Notes under the pieces: generated by a model
Database searches by the model: none
Told to the model about the DNA's origin: nothing
The model's input: the letters and a program-made list of their open reading frames with translations, nothing else
Shown here: positions 1-6,239 of the stretch, piece after piece
How the letters are laid out: each line of letters begins with the position of its first letter
Numbering within the stretch: the first letter of the stretch is position 1
Assembly (NCBI GenBank): GCA_030592225.1
Contig: JAUVJT010000055.1
Location: 1-11,242, forward strand
DNA length: 11,242 nt
Direction of reading: 5' to 3'
DNA from: Candidatus Stahliibacteriota bacterium
GTDB taxonomy: Bacteria > Hydrothermota > Tepidihabitantia > B3-TA06
Position numbers and translations under genes: made by a program

Positions 1-1196
1 CTGTTCGTAGCCGGAACACTGACATCTATGTAGTTATCGGTAAGCACGCGAGTAGGAGAGAGTACTACGCCCGGTCTTATCTTGCCTGCAAATCTTTTTC
101 TGAAAGCAAGCGACTTCTCTGCACCTATCTTTCTGAGCGCCCTGGTTCTTTCCCTCGGGCTTTGCCTGTGAGACACCTTGCGTTCAAACATGGGGGTTGC
201 GGGCCTGGGTGAGTAGGTGAAGGCATGCAGGTGATCTATGGGCATGGCTTTCAGGAAATCCACTGTCTTGTTAAAACTCTCCTCGTCCTCGCCCGGGGTC
301 GAGGCTATTACGTCAGTGCCGATGCAGGCATCGGGAAACATCCTCCGTATTTTCTCCATCAGTTCTGCGAACTCCTTTGTTCGGTAAGATCTGTTCATCT
401 GGTTTAATATCAAATCGTCACCCGACTGCAAGGGGACGTGGAAGTGGGGGCAAATCCATGGACTATCGGCAATCACCTCGAGCAGTTCATCAGTGACGGT
501 GTCCGGTTCAAGTGAAGTCAAGCGAATACGCGGAGCCCTCCTCGCCCTCCTCATCCTCCTCACGCTCCTCCCATCCCCATTTATTCTTTTGAGAAGCCAT
601 GCCAGGTTCTCGCCGCGTTCCTGTCCCCAGATACCCAGGTTAAGCGCCACCAGCACCACCTCGCCGAAGCCCTGATTCGCCAGCACGTGCAGTTCCTCGG
701 TAATCTTTTCTGCATCCTTGGACTTGACCGGTCCCCGTATCCTTGATACCACGCAGTAGGCGCAGCCTCTATCGCACCCGTCGCCCACGCGGAGAAAGGC
801 GCGGTTGCGAGCAATTACTAGCGTCTCATTGCCGTTACGGTAGTGAAGTGCGGAAATCAGTCGTTCCTTTTGTTGGTATCCAATCACCTCGGTTACTCCG
901 GGCAGGGCCCGCATCCTTTCGGCAATCCTTTCCGCACCGCAGCCGGTAACCTTTATTTCCGCTCCAGGATATTTGCGGTGAAGCCGGCGGATAAGCGCGG
1001 TTGACGACCTATCCGCCGACTCAGTTACCGTACAGGTGGTTACCAGACAGACCTGGACATCCTGAGATGCCGTCTCACCCGCTTCGTCGAGCATCACCTC
1101 GTATCCCCGACTCGCGTACCAGGCCTTCCAAAGATCGGCTTCAGCCTGGTTGAGTTTGCAGCCAGTGGCGGCCAGCAGAACCTTGGGGATAAACAT
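1..1196 (-). CDS. mtaB: MtaB-type tRNA methylthiotransferase (radical SAM), 3' end outside the window
   Basis: Probably methylthiolates N6-threonylcarbamoyladenosine (t6A37) in tRNAs, using two 4Fe-4S clusters and S-adenosylmethionine. The frame is open from ATG 1196 to the window edge, giving 398 residues of a family that is usually about 430 long. Three N-terminal cysteines that bind the auxiliary cluster are visible: C13 (TGCKLN), C55 (TTCTVT) and C86 (VTGC). The radical-SAM CxxxCxxC is C141/C145/C148 (CDRGCAYC). Later come LQSGDD, the GTDVIASTPGE segment and TDNYIDV near the C-terminus, which point to MtaB rather than MiaB or RimO. AAGGA lies about 7 nt before the ATG. It is the last gene seen of the cmk-plsC-rpsA block, 50 bp beyond the second rpsA stop. 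An arginine-rich insert at about residues 209-219 is unusual. The subfamily call is from motifs remembered for the family; MiaB-like remains possible. Confidence 0.86.
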   Translation of the reverse strand, partial: MFIPKVLLAATGCKLNQAEADLWKAWYASRGYEVMLDEAGETASQDVQVCLVTTCTVTESADRSSTALIRRLHRKYPGAEIKVTGCGAERIAERMRALPGVTEVIGYQQKERLISALHYRNGNETLVIARNRAFLRVGDGCDRGCAYCVVSRIRGPVKSKDAEKITEELHVLANQGFGEVVLVALNLGIWGQERGENLAWLLKRINGDGRSVRRMRRARRAPRIRLTSLEPDTVTDELLEVIADSPWICPHFHVPLQSGDDLILNQMNRSYRTKEFAELMEKIRRMFPDACIGTDVIASTPGEDEESFNKTVDFLKAMPIDHLHAFTYSPRPATPMFERKVSHRQSPRERTRALRKIGAEKSLAFRKRFAGKIRPGVVLSPTRVLTDNYIDVSVPATN

Positions 1197-1246
1197 AACC
1201 TGTCCTTAATAACCGGAAATCGTTATCCAGGTGTTCTTGAAGAAGA

Positions 1247-1525
1247 TTACTCAGTTTCCTCTTTCTTCTTCCTGGTGCGTCTCTTGGGTTTTTCTTCAGC
1301 CGCTTCTTTGCCGTTATCCTCATCCGCTTTCTTTTTTCTGCGGGTGATTTTTTTCTTGGGCTTCGGTTCAGCTTTCGTCTCTCCGTCAACTTTCGCCTCA
1401 CCGTCGGTTTTGGCTTCGTCATCGGCTTTCTTGGCAGTCTTCTTCCGGGTAGTCTTCTTTTTGGGTTCTTCCTTTTTCTCTTCCTTCTTGGCGGTTTTTC
1501 TGACAGTCTTTTTCTTGGGTTTGTC
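1247..1525 (-). pseudogene. Detached in-frame C-terminal tail of ribosomal protein S1, beyond an internal TAA
   Basis: The rpsA frame continues open for 92 codons after the TAA at 1526-1528 and ends at TAA 1247-1249. The encoded stretch is coding-like and of the same character as the tail before the stop. It holds three more copies of the A-D-G-E-A-K-type hexapeptide (ADDEAK, TDGEAK, VDGETK at 1373-1426). It also has four basic blocks, KPKKKTVRK, PKKKTTRKK, KPKKKITRRKKK and KPKRRTRKKK, alternating with acidic runs. This resembles the lysine-rich tails of histone-H1-like proteins. A single base change, for example GAA to TAA, would explain the break; an indel would not, because the frame matches on both sides. 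It may be a relic, a sequencing error, or an extension made by stop-codon readthrough. No start codon with a ribosome site was seen for separate translation. Confidence 0.7.
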
Positions 1526-3433
1526 TTATTCAGGTTCTGTTTCGTCGGCGGCTTTCGCCTCACCGTCGGCTTTGACCTCACCGTCGGCTTTGGCTTCACT
1601 GTCGGCTTTGGCCTCACCGTCGGCTTTGGCCTCACTGTCGGCTACCACCTCGGCATCTTTTTTCGCTGCTCTGGTTTTGGTTTTCTCCTCAGGCTTTTCG
1701 TCTTCAGCGGTTAGTTCTTTCTTTTCCTCGGCAGTCTCGGTTACTCCTTCCAGGGTGCTCAATGCGTCGGCGAGATGATCCTTGAGCAAGAAGCCCCTGG
1801 GTGCCTGGATAGATTCGCTCTGACGGCGATCCTGTTCCTCTTCCTTTTTGTAGAAGTCGCGTTCGGAAAGGATTACCCGGCGTCCCTTGGAATCGATTCG
1901 GCGGATAACCAGGTGAAGCTCTTCGCCCAGAGCATAGTGATCCTTGATTTTCTTTATCTTGCGTTTGCGAAGCTGCTGCTGTGGAATAAAGCCTTCGATT
2001 TCCTCTGTGAGGGCCACCACTACGCCCGATGAAGGCATGTCGATGATTTTTCCCAGCACGTGATGGCCTTCCTTGTGTCCCTTTGACCAGCTGTAGAAAG
2101 GATCTTCCTGGGTTTGCTTGAGACCCAGGGTTATGCGGCGGCTCTCCTTGTCAATGTCCAGTATGATGGTTTCAATCTTCTCGCCTTTCCTGAGAATCTC
2201 GCGGGGATGCTTGATGCGTTTGGTCCATGAAAGATCAACGTTGCGCACCAGGCCTTCGATGCCCTCCTGTATCTCGACGAAGGCTCCGAAGTTTTTCAGC
2301 GAGGTTACGATTCCATCGAGGCGCTGGCCGATATGATAACTTTCGTCAATCATTGACCAGGGATCAGGGGTGGTTTGCTTGAGGCCGAGTGAGATGCGTC
2401 TGTTGTCCTTGTCCAGGGAAAGAACTATGATTTCTATATCCTGGCCTATCTGCAGTATTTGGGCGGGATGACTTACCGTGCGGGTCCACGACATTTCGCT
2501 GATGTGGATGAGGCCTTCTATGCCTTTTTCCAACTCAACGAACGCGCCGTAGTCGGTGAAGCTGGTAACGATACCCTTGATGCGTGAGCCTATGGAGTAT
2601 TTCTTGTCGATATTCTCCCAGGGATGAGGGGTGAGCTGTTTTAAGCCTACGGTTACCCGGCCTGTTTCCTCGTTCTTGGTGAGAACCTTGACCTTGATTT
2701 CCTCGCTGACTTTCAGGATCTCGGCTGGATGCACTATTTTCTTCCAGCTGATATCGGAGATGTGCAGCAGGGCGTCGAGTCCGCCCAGGTCTATGAACGC
2801 GCCGAAGTCCACGATGTTCTTGACCGTTCCTTCAACCAATTCATCAACGGTGAGTTTATCCAGGCGTTCGCGGTGCATACGGGCTATCTCTTCTTCAAGA
2901 AGCATCCGGCGGGATACAACGATGTTGCGCTTGTTCCAGTTGACCTTGATGATCTTGACCTCGATTTCCTTGCTGATATAGGAATCGAAATCGGTCACCG
3001 AGCGGACGTCAACCTGGGAGCCGGGCAGGAATGCGTCAAGTCCAAAGACCTCGACCTGCAGGCCGCCCTTGACCTTTTTGCGAACCAGGGCCGGACACGA
3101 TTCCTCGGCTTCCAGCTTGCGCTTTATGGTATTCCAGGCCATCTGGAAGTCGGCCTTCTTTTTGGAGATAACGGGAAGCCCCTCGCGGTTTTCAAGAGAC
3201 TCCACGAATACCATTACCCCATCGCCGATCTTTATGTCTTCAGGGTTGTTGAACTCGGAGGTGGAAAGTATCCCTTCGGACTTCCATCCCAAATCGATGA
3301 GTACGGCGTTGCCTTCAACCCGGGCTATCTTCCCCTCGACTATTTCACCTACGTGTAAGCTCGATAGCGACTCCTCAATTAATTTTTCGAGTTCCTCGGG
3401 GGTTGGATCGTTTCCTGACACGTTTTCTGTCAT
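1526..3433 (-). CDS. rpsA: 30S ribosomal protein S1, six S1 domains
   Basis: S1 binds mRNA on the 30S subunit and promotes initiation. The 635-residue product carries six S1 OB-fold domains at about residues 28-94, 112-178, 195-265, 280-350, 367-437 and 454-522. Domains 3 to 5 are the clearest, each with a DFGAF/DYGAF/NFGAF motif, an ISW/MSW/LSW motif and an LGLKQ or VGLKQ end. From about residue 523 the protein is charged and low in complexity, with five ADGEAK-type hexapeptide repeats at 598-627. This ATG is chosen because AGGAGG (3443-3448) lies 9 nt upstream. The S1 core is complete, and the length even with the stop at 1526 exceeds the E. coli protein of 557 residues, so the truncated form should work. 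The odd point is the TAA that divides the tail. It lies downstream of plsC and cmk, a common grouping. Hairpins in the leader suggest translational control. Confidence 0.93.
   Translation of the reverse strand: MTENVSGNDPTPEELEKLIEESLSSLHVGEIVEGKIARVEGNAVLIDLGWKSEGILSTSEFNNPEDIKIGDGVMVFVESLENREGLPVISKKKADFQMAWNTIKRKLEAEESCPALVRKKVKGGLQVEVFGLDAFLPGSQVDVRSVTDFDSYISKEIEVKIIKVNWNKRNIVVSRRMLLEEEIARMHRERLDKLTVDELVEGTVKNIVDFGAFIDLGGLDALLHISDISWKKIVHPAEILKVSEEIKVKVLTKNEETGRVTVGLKQLTPHPWENIDKKYSIGSRIKGIVTSFTDYGAFVELEKGIEGLIHISEMSWTRTVSHPAQILQIGQDIEIIVLSLDKDNRRISLGLKQTTPDPWSMIDESYHIGQRLDGIVTSLKNFGAFVEIQEGIEGLVRNVDLSWTKRIKHPREILRKGEKIETIILDIDKESRRITLGLKQTQEDPFYSWSKGHKEGHHVLGKIIDMPSSGVVVALTEEIEGFIPQQQLRKRKIKKIKDHYALGEELHLVIRRIDSKGRRVILSERDFYKKEEEQDRRQSESIQAPRGFLLKDHLADALSTLEGVTETAEEKKELTAEDEKPEEKTKTRAAKKDAEVVADSEAKADGEAKADSEAKADGEVKADGEAKAADETEPE
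1553..1642 (-). repeat. Five tandem 18-bp units encoding A-D-(G/S)-E-(A/V)-K
   Basis: Five 18-bp units lie head to tail in the rpsA tail (residues 598-627: ADSEAK, ADGEAK, ADSEAK, ADGEVK, ADGEAK). They are close to identical in DNA as well as protein. Three diverged units in the same frame lie past the TAA at 1373-1426. The DNA similarity suggests expansion by slipped mispairing, so unit number may differ between strains. Confidence 0.85.
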
Positions 3434-3461
3434 TCGATTGTTCCTCCTGGTCTCAAAGTTT

Positions 3462-3553
3462 ACCTGGACTTGCCAGGTTCGCTACCTTTCTGGAGGCAGA
3501 AAGGATTTTGTTTTCAGGGTTTACAGATTTATTTCGAGCCTTTTTGACGGCTC
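3462..3553 (-). promoter_or_regulatory. rpsA leader with three hairpins before the ribosome binding site
   Basis: Read on the minus strand, the plsC-rpsA gap holds three inverted repeats in order. The first is GAGCC/GGCTC with an 8-nt loop (3536-3553). The second is a perfect 8-bp CCTTTCTG/CAGAAAGG with a 4-nt loop (3485-3504). The third is a perfect 6-bp ACCTGG/CCAGGT with a 5-nt loop (3462-3478). The AGGAGG of rpsA follows 13 nt after the third. None is followed by a T-run, so they do not look like terminators. A row of hairpins before rpsA recalls the E. coli rpsA leader, where S1 represses its own translation; a similar role here is inference. Confidence 0.5.
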
Positions 3554-3571
3554 TGATAATTTTTTGTGTTT

Positions 3572-4201
3572 TCACCTCGCATCCCCATCTCCATGTGCTA
3601 TATCCGCCAGCCTGTGTACTTCGCGTTCTATGCGAAGGGTCAATTCCTCGTAGGCCTGTTTGTCCTTTGATGACCCATCAGGATAAATGGGCGGGGCCAG
3701 GTACACCTCGACTCGCGAATGTCTGGAAATCCACTCGTCTATCGGGCGATGGGTATTCTTGATGTACGCGGGCAGCACCGGTACGTTGTAGCGCAATGCC
3801 AGCATCCCCACCCCGGTCTTAAATGGCAGCAACTTTCCTTTCAGGCTTCGTGTTCCTTCAGGGTAGAGTATTATGGCCTGTTTCTTTTTGATAAGTCTGG
3901 AAATTTCTTTGAACAGGTGCATGTCAAATGCCTTGCCGCGCTTGATGGGGATGGCGTTGAAGTAGGTTATGAGCCAGCGGAAGAACTTGGATTGGCCGAA
4001 TAGCTCCTCCTTGCCCAGATAAAAGCACTCGCGTCCGGCTGCGTGACCCACCAGTGGGGGATCAATGAAGTTCATGTGGTTGGAGGCGATGAGCAGCGCT
4101 CCTTTTCGTGGAACGTGCTCGCGGCCATGCACCCGTACCCCAAACAGGAACCGGAAAGTGGGGCCGACTATTGACCATCCAAGCTTCCAGCGCAGCCTCA
4201 C
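3572..4201 (-). CDS. plsC: 1-acyl-sn-glycerol-3-phosphate acyltransferase
   Basis: Acylates lysophosphatidic acid at position 2 to give phosphatidic acid, at the inner face of the membrane. The 209-residue protein shows the acyltransferase motifs in order: NHMNFIDP (H42, D47, the HX4D catalytic pair), IPIKRG (84-89), YPEGTRS (113-119) and VPVLP (140-144). The hydrophobic N-terminus (about 8-22) probably rests in the membrane. The start is GTG 4201; it overlaps the cmk stop by 4 bp (GTGA), which indicates translational coupling. It lies between cmk and rpsA in one operon, a grouping seen in several phyla. The glycerolipid role is the standard one for this size and motif set; another acyl acceptor cannot be excluded. 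Confidence 0.88.
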   Translation of the reverse strand: MRLRWKLGWSIVGPTFRFLFGVRVHGREHVPRKGALLIASNHMNFIDPPLVGHAAGRECFYLGKEELFGQSKFFRWLITYFNAIPIKRGKAFDMHLFKEISRLIKKKQAIILYPEGTRSLKGKLLPFKTGVGMLALRYNVPVLPAYIKNTHRPIDEWISRHSRVEVYLAPPIYPDGSSKDKQAYEELTLRIEREVHRLADIAHGDGDAR

Positions 4202-4893
4202 TTCTGACCTTCCTGTCGTTCGGTTCGTTCTATTCTTGTCAGTACCTCTTGGTAGATGATATCCACTTGCCGGTCTATGGTAAGTTTGGTTGTTTCCAGA
4301 AAGAACGCATCCGGGGTATTTACCAGGGGGCTTATCTTCCGGCCGGAGTCAATGTCGTCACGGCGGGCAAGGTTGGCTTTGACCTCGTCAATCGTCCTGG
4401 ATATTTCCTTCTCTTCCAGTTCTTTCTGACGCCTGCGGGCGCGTTCGTCCAGGGAACAGGCCATGAACACCTTTAGCCCGGCATCGGGAAACACCACCGA
4501 GCCGATGTCGCGTCCCTCGCATACCAGTTTCCTGTTTCTTCCCAACTGGCGCTGTTTGGCCACAAGGAATGCTCTTACAATCGCCTTTTCGGCAACAGGG
4601 GAGACCCATTTGTCCACTTCCGGCGAGCGTAACTCATCTTTCAGGAGCTTGCCGTTCAGGTGAACGTATAATTTCTTGTTTTTCAGAATGAAATCCAGTG
4701 GCGCCTGGAGGAGAATCTCTTGCAAAAGTTTGTCATCGGCTTCGACCGCTTTGCGCTTAAGCAACAGATACGTAACCGCCCGGTACATGGCCCCGGTATC
4801 GAGATGCGAAAAGCCCAGTTTTTTTGCCAGCAATCTTGCGGTGCTGCTTTTGCCTGAAGAGGCGGTTCCATCGATGGCTACGACAAACTTCAA
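4198..4893 (-). CDS. cmk: Cytidylate kinase
   Basis: Phosphorylates CMP and dCMP with ATP in the cytoplasm, feeding pyrimidine nucleotide pools. The 231-residue protein is of normal length. It begins with the P-loop IDGTASSGKSS (residues 7-17) and continues with DTGAMYRA (32-39), GRDIGSVVFPDA (127-138) and RRDDIDS (177-183), all typical of the family. The start is TTG 4893; the frame has no ATG nearby, and AAGGAG lies about 12 nt upstream, a rather long spacing. It is the first gene of the operon, with its promoter at 4987-5015 and a leader of about 87 nt. A nine-codon reading frame in the leader ends on the start codon. Confidence 0.93.
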   Translation of the reverse strand: MKFVVAIDGTASSGKSSTARLLAKKLGFSHLDTGAMYRAVTYLLLKRKAVEADDKLLQEILLQAPLDFILKNKKLYVHLNGKLLKDELRSPEVDKWVSPVAEKAIVRAFLVAKQRQLGRNRKLVCEGRDIGSVVFPDAGLKVFMACSLDERARRRQKELEEKEISRTIDEVKANLARRDDIDSGRKISPLVNTPDAFFLETTKLTIDRQVDIIYQEVLTRIERTERQEGQK

Positions 4894-4986
4894 ATCACTA
4901 AGGTTCTCCTTTTTAGCATTAGCCTGCGCCGGGTCTTATTCACTCGTGGTTCGCCCACAAGCGCCGTGCTTCCGCCGCAGACCGAA

Positions 4987-5015
4987 ATTATAGGCCAATT
5001 ATGAGGGGGAGTCAA
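4987..5015 (-). promoter_or_regulatory. Sigma-70-type promoter of the cmk-plsC-rpsA operon
   Basis: On the minus strand TTGACT (5010-5015) and a perfect TATAAT (4987-4992) are 17 bp apart. The expected transcript start is near 4980, about 87 nt before the cmk TTG. The -35 box sits in the loop of a 6-bp inverted repeat (AGGGGG/CCCCCT, 5004-5021). Confidence 0.85.
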
Positions 5016-5061
5016 CCCCCTTGATTTTTATGGGAATATATTGGGTTATAAATCCTTCAAC

Positions 5062-6075
5062 TTACCTTGGTTTATCCCTACCTCTTCTGTATTTTGGCTG
5101 ATTAGGGTGTTCTCTCTCCAAGTCCTCAACATGTCGGTATTTGAATGCGCCATCACACACGAAAACTTCGGGGATCGTTCTTTTTTTTAAATCATTGAGA
5201 ATTTCACGCAACTCGTGAAGAATTTGATCGCCTTTTCCCCAAAATAATTTATAAATCTCGGAACCTGAATCCCCTCTTCCTTCTTTTCGTATTGACTCAG
5301 ATGCCCCGATTATTTTTTTAATTTTTGTTAGTTGTTGAGAATCAAGTAAGTGTTTGTATTCTTGTTTCATGTTATTTAGCCAACCCTTTACATGCCTGAG
5401 AAGACGGTGTCCTTCGACATTATCTCTAGGGTTGCTGTTACGTTCTGAGGTCCAATCTTTCTCATATTCAATAAAAAATGTTTGGAATTTCGATTTCAGT
5501 GTATTTAAAGTTAGGTTTCGGTTTTTTTCTGGACTCTCAGGTTCTTTTCCAGTTTGGCTCGTTGAAGCTTGGAGTTTCTGGATGGTTCTCTCAATGTGAA
5601 TCCCCAATTTTTTTCGTAAATCAGGGATAGATTTATAACTACTTGTCAGACCTCTTTTCTGATACTCCTTTTTCTTTTCTCTTAATTGCTCAAGTTGTTT
5701 AGAATCAATTGAATCCGGTGGAATTAATCTGGTTGAAAAGTAAAGAAGTACAGGTTTTTTTGCAGAATCGAATTTTTCAATTTCTTCGATAGTGCCAGAC
5801 TCTGCGACACCAGTGGGCGTTCCTAGTCTAATCCAAAATGTCCCTATAAGTATGTCACAATCTTCAACGATCTGTTTGTTTACGATTTCTTGTGGTCTGT
5901 TGCCTAATTCAGGAGTAGTGTGTTTTTCCCACATAATAGCTTGAAGCATTACACAATTTTTATCCGCATGCAAATCATTCCACTCGTGGATAACCTCAGA
6001 AATTACTTTACGTTCTTTCTCAAGATCTCTGGGGGAGGCAATGAGAATTTTATAAACTCTAGCTTGCCAAGTCAC
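5062..6075 (-). CDS. DUF4062-like domain protein with unrecognised helical C-terminal half, possible defence gene
   Basis: Not a gene I can name. Residues 8-17 (YKILIASPRD) and the following LEKER match the start of DUF4062 domains, which have a Rossmann-like fold related to TIR and nucleoside deoxyribosyltransferase proteins. Next come CDILIGTFW (73-81), RLGTPTG (83-89) and SGTIEEIEKF (93-102). The last carries acidic residues where related folds place a catalytic glutamate. After PVLLYFS, residues from about 120 to 337 are charged, probably helical, and match nothing I know. GTG 6075 is chosen as the start because AAGGAG lies 7 nt upstream and the promoter at 6100-6128 rules out the ATG at 6135. 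This gives 337 residues. The gene is visibly richer in A+T than its neighbours and has its own promoter, which suggests horizontal transfer. DUF4062 domains occur in antiphage and STAND-type proteins, so a defence role is possible but not shown. Confidence 0.72.
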   Translation of the reverse strand: MTWQARVYKILIASPRDLEKERKVISEVIHEWNDLHADKNCVMLQAIMWEKHTTPELGNRPQEIVNKQIVEDCDILIGTFWIRLGTPTGVAESGTIEEIEKFDSAKKPVLLYFSTRLIPPDSIDSKQLEQLREKKKEYQKRGLTSSYKSIPDLRKKLGIHIERTIQKLQASTSQTGKEPESPEKNRNLTLNTLKSKFQTFFIEYEKDWTSERNSNPRDNVEGHRLLRHVKGWLNNMKQEYKHLLDSQQLTKIKKIIGASESIRKEGRGDSGSEIYKLFWGKGDQILHELREILNDLKKRTIPEVFVCDGAFKYRHVEDLEREHPNQPKYRRGRDKPR

Positions 6076-6099
6076 AATAAATCTCCTTAGTGTAGTCGA

Positions 6100-6128
6100 A
6101 ATATACGTGAAATCCTTTGCTATGTCAA
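6100..6128 (-). promoter_or_regulatory. Promoter of the DUF4062-like gene
   Basis: On the minus strand TTGACA (6123-6128) and TATATT (6100-6105) are 17 bp apart, close to the sigma-70 consensus. The transcript would begin near 6093, leaving a leader of about 18 nt that contains the AAGGAG site. The ATG at 6135 lies upstream of this promoter, so translation should begin at GTG 6075. Confidence 0.8.
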
Positions 6129-6139
6129 GAAGCAAATAT

Positions 6140-6238
6140 CCCTCACCCTTAATCCCTCTCCCAAAGGTAGAGGGAAATGATTGGTTCTCTTCTCCCTTCG
6201 GGAGGACGCCGCCGCTCTTTAGAGCGGGGAGGTGAGGG
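6140..6238. repeat. Palindromic intergenic element (REP/MITE-like) with terminal inverted repeats
   Basis: The 99-bp element is bounded by CCCTCACC (6140-6147) and its exact inverse GGTGAGGG (6231-6238). Inside are three small hairpins: CCCTCT/AGAGGG, CTCCC/GGGAG around TTC, and a perfect CCGCTCT/AGAGCGG. The left end (CCCTCACCCTTAATCCCTCT) resembles dispersed repeats with a CCCTCACCC..CCTCTCCC core in many bacterial genomes. It fills almost all of the gap between the DUF4062 promoter and the stop codon of the upstream gene, starting 11 bp beyond the -35 box and ending 1 bp before that stop. Only one copy lies in the window. Confidence 0.65.
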
Positions 6239-6239
6239 T

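Noticed and set aside
1141..1635. 164-codon minus-strand frame rich in KPTVR repeats
   Set aside because: It is the out-of-frame reading of the rpsA tail repeats and then crosses the mtaB start. The repeats keep a second frame open by chance, and mtaB and rpsA are both clearly supported in other frames.
2729..3358. 209-codon plus-strand frame opposite rpsA
   Set aside because: It lies wholly antisense to the S1 domains, has no ribosome site I could support and resembles no protein family.
6076..6135. ATG 6135 as start of the DUF4062-like gene
   Set aside because: It is upstream of the gene's own promoter (6100-6128) and lacks the good ribosome site that precedes GTG 6075.
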